Of a stretch of DNA of 64,000 nt, positions 18,635-27,579 are shown one piece after another. This DNA comes from Microbispora corallina (GTDB lineage Bacteria; Actinomycetota; Actinomycetes; Streptosporangiales; Streptosporangiaceae), in the NCBI RefSeq assembly GCF_016863035.1, contig NZ_BOOC01000007.1:153162-217161 (forward strand), read 5' to 3'. Both the position numbers and the translations under genes were made by a program. Below the pieces are notes generated by a model. That model had not been told where the DNA came from and did no database searches. It saw nothing but the letters and a program-made list of their open reading frames with translations. Every line of letters begins with the position of its first letter. The stretch's first letter is position 1.

Positions 18635-21199
18635 TCAGGCAGTGGCGTCCTTCGCCTGGGCCCGCAGCGCGCGGCTCACGCCGTCCGCGCCCTCGAGGAG
18701 CAGCCGGCGCAGCGCGTGCGGCGGCTGGTCGGCGCTGATGCGGTCCTGCGTGCGGGCCACCGTCTCGGGGCGGATCAGCAGGGCCGGGTAGCAGCCGATC
18801 GCGAAGTTCTGCGCGGAGTCGGAGGTCCACTCGCCCCAGATGCGGCCGGCCTCGTCGAAGTACCTGTCGCCGTACGGCTCGAGCAGGTCGACGTGGTGCG
18901 GGTCCATGAAGCCGAGGATGGTCGAGCGCAGCAGCGCGCCGCTCAGCTTGCCGCCGACGATCGCGGCCCAGGTCTCGGCCTTGTTCTCCGGCGTCGGGAT
19001 CGCGGCCCGGCTCATCGCGGCCGAGCGCTCGCCCGTGGCCGTGCGGTCGCGGGCGAGCTCCGCGTCGATGTCCGCGGCGCCGAGCACGCCGCCCGACACC
19101 AGCGCGTGGGTGAGCGTCCAGCGCAGGTCGGTGTCGACGGCCAGGCCCTCGGGAACCGACTCGCCGTCGAGGATCGCCTTGACGAACGCGAGGTCCTCCG
19201 GCGAGGTGGCGACGGCGGTGAACGCGTTGACGTAGGCGAGCTGGTGGTCGGAGCCCGGCTGGGCGCCCGCGACCAGGCCACGCAGCGCGGCGGACAGCTC
19301 GGCGAGGCCGGTCTCGCGCCACGCCGGGTCGGCGTACTGCTGGACGGCGAGGCGGGCCTGGCGCAGCACGGTCTGCAGGACCGTGATGTCGCGGACCGAG
19401 TCGATGCCGGAGGTCACCAGGCGGACGTAGTCGCGGGTGGCCATCTCGGCGTCGCGGGTCATGTCCCAGGCGGCCGACCACGACAGGGCGCGGGGGAGCG
19501 ACTCCTGGAAGGCCGAGATGCCGCCGTTTACCAGCGTCTCCAGCGAGCGGCCGTCGAGCCGGATCTTGGCGTACGTCAGGTCGTCGTCGTTGAGGAGCAC
19601 CAGGTCGGGCTGGACCTCGCCGACCAGCTCGGGGACGGCCGTGCGAGCGCCGACGATGTCGAGCTCGACCCGGCGGGTGCGGGCCAGCACGCCGTCGCGC
19701 AGCGAGTAGAGGCCGATCGCGATGCGGTGCGAGCGCAGCGTCGGGTGCTCGGCCGTGGCCTCCTGCAGCACCTCGAACGACAGGAAGCGGCCCTCGCCGT
19801 CGGTCGTGAACGACGGGCGCAGCGTGTTGACCCCGGAGGTCTCCAGCCACTCCTTCGACCAGGCGGACAGGTCGCGCCCGGACGTGCGCTCCAGCGCGGA
19901 CAGCAGGTCCTGCAGGGTGGTGTTGCCCCAGGCGTGCTCGTTGAAGTAGTCGCGGACGCCGGCCAGGAAGTTGTCGAGGCCCACGTAGGCGACCAGCTGC
20001 TTGAGCACCGACGCGCCCTTGGCGTAGGTGATGCCGTCGAAGTTGACCTCGACGGCCTGCATGTCGGGGATGTCGGCCGCGATCGGGTGGGTCGAGGGCA
20101 GCTGGTCCTGCCGGTAGGCCCAGGCCTTCTCCACATTGGCGAACGTCGTCCAGGCGCCCTGTCCCCAGCGGGTGGCCTCGGCCTGGCACAACACCGACAT
20201 GTAGGTGGCGAACGACTCGTTCAGCCACAGGTCGTCCCACCACCGCATGGTGACGAGGTCGCCGAACCACATGTGGGCCATCTCGTGCAGGATCGTCTCG
20301 GCCCTGCGCTCGACCATGGCGTCGGTCACGCGCGAGCGGAAGACGTAGTCCTCCAGGAACGTGACGGCGCCCGCGTTCTCCATGGCGCCGGCGTTGAACT
20401 CGGGCACGAACAGCTGGTCGTACTTCGCGAACGGGTAGCGCAGGCCGAACACGCGGTGGAAGAAGTCGAAGCCCTGCTTGGTGACCTCGAAGATGTTGTC
20501 CGGGTCGAGGTGCTCGGCGAGCGAGCGGCGCACGTAGATACCCAGCGGAATGCCGTCGTGCTCGTCGCGGACCACGGCGTACGGCCCGGCGATCAGCGCG
20601 GTGATGTACGTCGACATGACCGGCGTGGGCGGGAAGTGCCAGCGCCGGGCCTCCTGGAGCGTCCCGTGGCGCCCGTGGTGCTCGTCCAGGTGTTCGACCG
20701 AGTCGGGGGCGGCGTTCGACACGACCTCCCAGCTCGCCGGCGCGAGGACGGTGAGCTCGAAGGTCGCCTTCAGGTCGGGCTGGTCGAAGCAGGCGTACAT
20801 CCGGTGCGCGTCGGCCGTCTCGAACTGGCTGTGCAGGTAGACCTGCTGGTCGACCGGGTCGACGAAGCGGTGCAGGCCCTCGCCCGTGCGCATGTAGCTG
20901 GCGTCGGCGTCGATCCGCAGCTCGTTGCGCTCCGCGAGCCCCGGCAGCGGGAAGCGCCCCTTCTCGGCGTCGTAGGCGTCGACGTCGAGCTCACCGCCGT
21001 TCAGGACGACCTTCCGCACGTGCGCGCCGTGCAGGTCGATGAAGGTGTCCGCCCCCGGCCGGCTGGAGGTGAAGTGGACCGTGGTGATGCTCTCGAAGCG
21101 CTCATCGCCCTCGGTCAGGTCGAGCTCGACCCGGTAGGACTGGACCTCGAGCAGCCGGGCGCGCTCCCGAGCCTCGTCACGTGTGAGATTGCCTGCCAC
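18635..21199 (-). CDS. pepN: Aminopeptidase N, M1 metallopeptidase, 854 aa
   Basis: Zinc aminopeptidase removing N-terminal residues from peptides in the cytosol. The exopeptidase motif GAMEN is at 271-275, the zinc site HEMAH at 305-309 with Glu at 328 (LNESFATY), and the catalytic Tyr lies further on in the same domain. Residues 520-854 form the helical ERAP1-like C-terminal domain. The length and the MAGNLTRDEARERARLL start are typical of actinobacterial PepN. Single gene. Confidence 0.97.
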   Translation of the reverse strand: MAGNLTRDEARERARLLEVQSYRVELDLTEGDERFESITTVHFTSSRPGADTFIDLHGAHVRKVVLNGGELDVDAYDAEKGRFPLPGLAERNELRIDADASYMRTGEGLHRFVDPVDQQVYLHSQFETADAHRMYACFDQPDLKATFELTVLAPASWEVVSNAAPDSVEHLDEHHGRHGTLQEARRWHFPPTPVMSTYITALIAGPYAVVRDEHDGIPLGIYVRRSLAEHLDPDNIFEVTKQGFDFFHRVFGLRYPFAKYDQLFVPEFNAGAMENAGAVTFLEDYVFRSRVTDAMVERRAETILHEMAHMWFGDLVTMRWWDDLWLNESFATYMSVLCQAEATRWGQGAWTTFANVEKAWAYRQDQLPSTHPIAADIPDMQAVEVNFDGITYAKGASVLKQLVAYVGLDNFLAGVRDYFNEHAWGNTTLQDLLSALERTSGRDLSAWSKEWLETSGVNTLRPSFTTDGEGRFLSFEVLQEATAEHPTLRSHRIAIGLYSLRDGVLARTRRVELDIVGARTAVPELVGEVQPDLVLLNDDDLTYAKIRLDGRSLETLVNGGISAFQESLPRALSWSAAWDMTRDAEMATRDYVRLVTSGIDSVRDITVLQTVLRQARLAVQQYADPAWRETGLAELSAALRGLVAGAQPGSDHQLAYVNAFTAVATSPEDLAFVKAILDGESVPEGLAVDTDLRWTLTHALVSGGVLGAADIDAELARDRTATGERSAAMSRAAIPTPENKAETWAAIVGGKLSGALLRSTILGFMDPHHVDLLEPYGDRYFDEAGRIWGEWTSDSAQNFAIGCYPALLIRPETVARTQDRISADQPPHALRRLLLEGADGVSRALRAQAKDATA

Positions 21200-21380
21200 A
21201 CCTGCTCCTCATCGCGAATTCTCTCCCCCGATCCCCGCCGCCCCGTCGCGAAAGGGATTGCCTGAATCCTGCCATGTCACGGCGACAGTTCGGGATTCGA
21301 GATCTGCCCTACCTGGAATAGCAGGAAATGTCCCAGGGTTGACGATCGATGGAATCACATTCCGGTGAGAGGGTGGCACA

Positions 21381-21989
21381 GTGTCCGAGCGAACGCAGGT
21401 CGATTTCTGGTTCGACCCCGCCTGCCCCTGGGCGTGGATCACGTCCCGCTGGGTCCTCGAGGTGGAGAAGGTCCGCCCCATCGACGTCCGGTGGCACATC
21501 ATGAGCCTCGCCGTGCTGAACGAGGACAAGGACATCCCCGAGGAGTACCGCGAGCGCACCCGGAAGACGATCGGCCCGGTGCGCGTGCTCGCCGCCGCCG
21601 CGGACAAGTACGGCGAGCAGGTGCTCGGCGAGCTCTACACGCAGATCGGCACGCGCTTCCACGACGAGGGCCGCGAGCGCGACCGGGCCACGATCGAGGA
21701 CGCCCTGGCCGCCGCCGGCCTCGACCGGGAGCTGGCCGCCGCGCTGGAGTCGCACGAGTACGACGAGGCCGTCCGCCGCTCCCACGCCGAGGGCATCGAC
21801 CTGGTGGGTCAGGAGGTCGGCACGCCGGTCGTCTCCGTCGAGGGGAACGCGTTCTTCGGGCCCGTGGTGTCGCCCATCCCGCGCGGCGAGGCCGCCGCCC
21901 GCCTGTGGGACGGCGTGCTGCTGGTCACCGGGACCGACGGGTTCTTCGAGCTGAAGCGCTCCCGGACCCGCGACCCGATCTTCACCTGA
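21381..21989 (+). CDS. DsbA-like mycothiol-dependent nitroreductase family protein, 202 aa
   Basis: Thioredoxin-fold DsbA-family protein of the Rv2466c type. The active-site loop is DPACPWAWITSRW: the first Cys is kept but the second position of the CPWC of Rv2466c is Ala, so it can only work as a one-cysteine (mycothiol-mixed-disulfide) enzyme. The cis-Pro loop (GTPVVSVEGNAFFGPVVSPIP) is present. Start is GTG 21381, ahead of which lies GAGAGGG. Likely role: reduction or detoxification with mycothiol; the substrate is not predictable. Confidence 0.88.
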   Translation: MSERTQVDFWFDPACPWAWITSRWVLEVEKVRPIDVRWHIMSLAVLNEDKDIPEEYRERTRKTIGPVRVLAAAADKYGEQVLGELYTQIGTRFHDEGRERDRATIEDALAAAGLDRELAAALESHEYDEAVRRSHAEGIDLVGQEVGTPVVSVEGNAFFGPVVSPIPRGEAAARLWDGVLLVTGTDGFFELKRSRTRDPIFT

Positions 21990-22080
21990 TCGGAACGTCT
22001 CCGTGTCCTCCTGACGGGAACCGAGATCGAGCGGGTGAGGCCGCTCGCCATATGACAGCTGACTTGCGAGGATGAAGGAC

Positions 22081-23487
<1,407 letters not shown>

Positions 23488-23490
23488 GGG

Positions 23491-23979
23491 TCAGGGCGCC
23501 TGGAGGAGGATCTTCCTGCGCTCGTCCTTGCCCAGCCGGTCGACGTACAGGCTGCCCTCGAGGTGGTCGAACTCGTGCTGGAAGCAGCGGGCGAGCATGC
23601 CCCGGGCCTTCACGCTCACCGGGCGGCCGAGCTTGTCGACGCCGCGCAGCGTCACTCCGGCGGCCCGCGGGGTGGGGGCGTAGATCGGCTTGCCGGTCTG
23701 CCTCCCCGGCACCGACAGGCAGCCCTCCTCCTCGACGACCTGCTCCGGGTCGTCGACGGTGAGCTCGGGGTTGATCACGTGCCCCTTGCGGTTGCTGATG
23801 TCGTAGACGAACAGCCGGCGGCCGACGCCGATCTGCGGACCGGCGAGGCCGACGCCGTCGGCGGAGTACATGACCGCGAACATCTCGTCGATGAGGCGCC
23901 GCAGCTCCCTGTCGAAGTCCGTCACAGGCTCGGCGGGAGTGCGCAGGATGGGGTCGCCGACGTACCGGATCTCGCGCAT
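23491..23979 (-). CDS. def: Peptide deformylase, 162 aa
   Basis: Removes the N-formyl group from nascent proteins. All three motifs are present: GVGLAGPQIG (42-51), EGCLSVPG with metal ligand Cys87, and QHEFDHLEG with His135, Glu136, His139. In the first motif G replaces the second A of GxGLAAxQ. The MREIRYVGDPILRTPAEPV start is typical. It converges on the aldehyde dehydrogenase with 3 bp between stops, and diverges from rpiB. Confidence 0.96.
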   Translation of the reverse strand: MREIRYVGDPILRTPAEPVTDFDRELRRLIDEMFAVMYSADGVGLAGPQIGVGRRLFVYDISNRKGHVINPELTVDDPEQVVEEEGCLSVPGRQTGKPIYAPTPRAAGVTLRGVDKLGRPVSVKARGMLARCFQHEFDHLEGSLYVDRLGKDERRKILLQAP

Positions 23980-24107
23980 GACGCTTGTGGTCCTCCGGGA
24001 GAGGTGCCCTGGGAGGGCGGGATGTAAGGGCCTGATGGCACCGTCGACACTTACTCTAGTGCAGCCCCGCGGTCGTGTCCGCTGCCGGGAACTGGGAAAC
24101 TTGTGGG

Positions 24108-24575
<468 letters not shown>

Positions 24576-24699
24576 CGGGCGGGCCGACCAGGCGGCGTCC
24601 TCGCGGGACCGCCGCGAGCTGACGTCGCTCTGCGGACCTCTCCCGGGACGCCCGCGACCCGGCGTCGCCGTGCGGACTCCTCGCGGGACCGCCGCCACC

Positions 24700-24879
24700 T
24701 CACGTCGCGGCATCCCGGTTCTCGCGGACGTCGCCGCGCCCCCGGCGGCCCTCCCGCCGGGGCGTCTCGTCGCGCAGCGGCCGCTCGTCGGCCGCCTCCT
24801 GCTGTTCGCGCGTGGGCCGCGACACGTCGCGCGCCCGCATCGCGGTGATCGCCGTGATCTGCAAGCTCTGCAGCGCCAT
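24700..24879 (-). CDS. Small protein of unknown function, 59 aa
   Basis: Begins MALQSLQITAITAMRARDVS and continues with a highly charged tail of Glu, Arg and Asp. The short hydrophobic opening is an amphipathic helix, too short for a membrane span. A GAAGG box precedes the ATG by four bases. The opening resembles small conserved proteins I recall from many actinomycetes, but I cannot name a family. It lies between the convergent rpiB and the Eis-like gene; it could be co-transcribed with the latter (68 bp downstream). Confidence 0.6.
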   Translation of the reverse strand: MALQSLQITAITAMRARDVSRPTREQQEAADERPLRDETPRREGRRGRGDVRENRDAAT

Positions 24880-24947
24880 GCCTTCGAGACTACGCGATCT
24901 CCCGTCCGGCGCCGCGGGTCCGGGAGATCGTACGGCGGGAGGGGCGG

Positions 24948-26177
24948 TCAGAAGACCATGCCGGTCCACGGCTTCGGGTCCCACGCCATCGCGGCCGACA
25001 GCTCCTGCAGCGCGCCCTCGCGGTGCTCCCGCACGAGACCCGCGTCGGCCAGCGCCCGCAGCGGGCGGCCGCCGAGGTAGGCCGCGCCCAGCGCGTCCAC
25101 GGGCAGCGTGAGGTCGGCCGGGTCGCCGGTCCGCTCGCACAGGCCCTTGGCGGTGGTGAGCCGCCAGCGGCCCGCGTTCCACGGGCACCGCTCGTCCGCC
25201 ACCTCGATGACGAGGTCGGCCGGGGCGGCGTACGTCCGGGAGGTCAGCGCCCGGTCCACGTCGACGAGGCGGATCCACAGCTCGTCCAGCCATCCCGCGT
25301 TCAGGTGGCGCGGCTCGGCCAGCAGGTGGGCGAGCGGGTCGTCCACCGGGCGGTTCCAGGCGTACACGGACGAGCAGAGGTCCCGGTCGAGCACGCTGCG
25401 CCAGGCCAGGGCGTACGCCGCGGGGTCCGTGGCGAACAGCTCCTTCAGGAGCACCTCGCCGTCGGGCACGTCGTGGTCGGTCGTGCGGGACTTGACGCGG
25501 AAGAGCGCGTAGCCCCGCGGCCCCTCGGCGTCCTCCACGATCATGCAGCGCAGCGGCCCGTTCCCGCCCCGGTCGCGCTCCTCGTCCGCGAGCACCTCGA
25601 TACGCCAGAGCCTCTCCGACCGCGCGTACATGCCGGGACGCCGCAGGCGGACGGCGTCGAACACCCGGCGGAGCTCGGGCAGCGCTTCGGCCGGCGCGGC
25701 CACCCGCAGGCGCAGCGCCGGGTCGGCGGGCGCGTGCGGGACGAAGGCCGACATCCGCGTGGGCACCCGGAAGAACAGGTTGTCGACGGCCCTGCCATAC
25801 CCGAACCGGCCGTAGATCCCGGCCTCGGTGGCGTACAGCGCGGCCACCGCCTCGCGCCCGCTGTCGTGCAGCTCGCGCAGCTGGTGCGTCATCAGCGCCG
25901 ACAGCACCCCGCGCCGCCGGTGCGAGGGCAGCACCCCGACCGCGGTGACGCCGGCGACGGGGATCGGGCCGCCCGGGACCGTCATGGTCAGGCTGAGCGC
26001 CATGGCGCACCCCACCATCAGGTCGCCGTCGAACGCCGACAGGGAGCGGTCGATCTCCGCGATCTCCCTCCAGCGTTCGGAGACCTCGGGCGGGTAGGAG
26101 GCGTTGAAGGCCTCGTAGTCGACGGCCACGAAGGCGGGCCATTCGGCCTCGGTGATGGGGCGAACCGTGACGCTCAC
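24948..26177 (-). CDS. Eis-like GNAT acetyltransferase, 409 aa
   Basis: Three-domain acetyltransferase of the enhanced-intracellular-survival family. The N-terminal GNAT holds VAGVTAVGVLPSHRRRGVLS (acetyl-CoA loop R-R-R-G-V) and EAGIYGRFGYGRAV; the middle GNAT-like domain is degenerate; the C-terminal sterol-carrier-like domain ends in MAWDPKPWTGMVF, where the free carboxylate of the last residue is the proposed catalytic base. Family members acetylate aminoglycosides and protein amines. GTG 26177 fits the normal start (VSVTVRPITEAEWPAF); an alternative TTG lies 14 codons upstream. Confidence 0.92.
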   Translation of the reverse strand: MSVTVRPITEAEWPAFVAVDYEAFNASYPPEVSERWREIAEIDRSLSAFDGDLMVGCAMALSLTMTVPGGPIPVAGVTAVGVLPSHRRRGVLSALMTHQLRELHDSGREAVAALYATEAGIYGRFGYGRAVDNLFFRVPTRMSAFVPHAPADPALRLRVAAPAEALPELRRVFDAVRLRRPGMYARSERLWRIEVLADEERDRGGNGPLRCMIVEDAEGPRGYALFRVKSRTTDHDVPDGEVLLKELFATDPAAYALAWRSVLDRDLCSSVYAWNRPVDDPLAHLLAEPRHLNAGWLDELWIRLVDVDRALTSRTYAAPADLVIEVADERCPWNAGRWRLTTAKGLCERTGDPADLTLPVDALGAAYLGGRPLRALADAGLVREHREGALQELSAAMAWDPKPWTGMVF

Positions 26178-26295
26178 CCGAGAAAGGGTAGGAGCGAACC
26201 GCCCGGCGGGGCGACCCAATATCCGTGCCCGACGATCAAGGTCTTGGTCAAGCGGGTGCCTTCAGCAGGGATGGGCGGATACAGTCGAGGTCATC

Positions 26296-27408
26296 ATGAC
26301 TTCCCGCTCGGCGCCGCTGATCCCTCCCCGGTTGCGCGCGCTCCTGGTGCGCGTGCCGCTGCTGGTGCCATTGGTGCGACTCGTCCGGCGGGGCTGGTCG
26401 ACGGACCGCAATCTCATGATGGCCCTGGTCGTTGTCACCCTGGGGATCGGGGTGCTCGACGCCGAGATCTCGGTGTACTGGTTCTCCCCGTCCCTCCTGA
26501 TTCCGGTCATGCTGCTCGGCGGCCTCCGGCTGCGGCTGCGCAGCCTGGCCGTGCTGCTCTGCGCGGTGACGGCCTCGCTCATGTACATGGGCCCGATCAG
26601 GGGCGTCGTCAGTGTGGGCCCGGGTCTGCTCATCACGATGGCCTTCACAGCGGCGCTCGCGTGGGCCATGTCGCGTACCCGCGGCAAGCTGGGGGTCCAG
26701 GGCCTGCGCGGGGACGCGATGCTGCTGGAGCTGCGCGACCGCCTGAAGCGGCAGAGCGAGCTGCCGCCGCTGCCCAAGGACTGGGGCGGCAAGGTCGTGC
26801 TCAAGCAGGCCGGCGGCTCGTCGTTCGGCGGCGACTTCGTGGTGTCCCTGCGGGAGGGCGACCTCGTCCAAGTGGCGGTCGTCGACGTCTCAGGCAAGGG
26901 CGTCGACGCCGGGACCAGGGCGCTCATGCTCTCGGGCACGTTCGGCGGCCTGCTCGGGTCGGTCGACGACTTCCTGGGCGCCTGCAACACCTACCTCCAC
27001 CGCCAGCTCGGCGACGAGGGGTTCGTCACGGCCGTCCACCTGAGCCTCGACCTGTCGACCGGGGAGTACACGATCACCTCGGCGGGGCATCCGCCCGTCG
27101 TCCGGTTCGACTCCGGGTCGGGCACCTGGCGGGTCTCCACGGCCAAGGGCGTCGTGCTCGGGGTCGTCCCCGACCTGCACTGCGAGACCGACAGCGGCGT
27201 GCTCCGCAAGGGAGACGCGCTCATGCTGTTCACCGACGGGCTCATCGAGCAGCCCGGCCGCGACATCGACTCCGGCCTCGACCGGCTGCTGGGGGAGGCC
27301 GAGCGGCTGCTGCCGTCCGACTTCCGGGACCGGGCCCGTCAGCTCGTGCAGTCGATGACCTCGGGGCACAACGACGACTGCGCGCTCGTCCTGATCTGGC
27401 GCCCCTGA
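26296..27408 (+). CDS. Membrane-bound SpoIIE-type (PP2C) serine phosphatase, 370 aa
   Basis: Four membrane helices at about 35-130 (MMALVVVTLGIGVL, LLIPVMLLGGLRL, LAVLLCAVTASLMYM, LLITMAFTAALAWAMS) are followed by a PP2C/SpoIIE domain. Its metal residues are in FGGDFVVS, VAVVDVSGKGVDAG, LMLFTDGLIEQ and GHNDDCAL. Such phosphatases dephosphorylate anti-sigma-factor antagonists in partner-switching pathways. GAGG lies 6 bases ahead of the ATG. No anti-sigma gene is adjacent; the GAF-SpoIIE protein at 37.6 kb and the HATPase at 54.8 kb are possible relatives in signalling only. Confidence 0.92.
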   Translation: MTSRSAPLIPPRLRALLVRVPLLVPLVRLVRRGWSTDRNLMMALVVVTLGIGVLDAEISVYWFSPSLLIPVMLLGGLRLRLRSLAVLLCAVTASLMYMGPIRGVVSVGPGLLITMAFTAALAWAMSRTRGKLGVQGLRGDAMLLELRDRLKRQSELPPLPKDWGGKVVLKQAGGSSFGGDFVVSLREGDLVQVAVVDVSGKGVDAGTRALMLSGTFGGLLGSVDDFLGACNTYLHRQLGDEGFVTAVHLSLDLSTGEYTITSAGHPPVVRFDSGSGTWRVSTAKGVVLGVVPDLHCETDSGVLRKGDALMLFTDGLIEQPGRDIDSGLDRLLGEAERLLPSDFRDRARQLVQSMTSGHNDDCALVLIWRP

Positions 27409-27579
27409 CGCCCTCACCGCGCCCGGAAAGCGGTCGCGCCGGCTGATCCGCTGAGCCGTCACATTCTGTAACTGTTCATGTACCATTCGTTGACGAAGGT
27501 CGCCCGCCGATGGCCCGTCCCCCGGCCGCGACCGTCGGTACGGCTGTCGCGGCGACGTCCGGAAAAGGGGCGAGAGATC

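Noticed and set aside
16032..20270. A single 1412-codon leftward open frame
   Set aside because: Only the part from 17867 down to 16032 is a gene (DUF2207-like). The rest is the reverse-frame shadow of lemA and pepN, with Arg/Pro/Gly-rich sequence and no domains.
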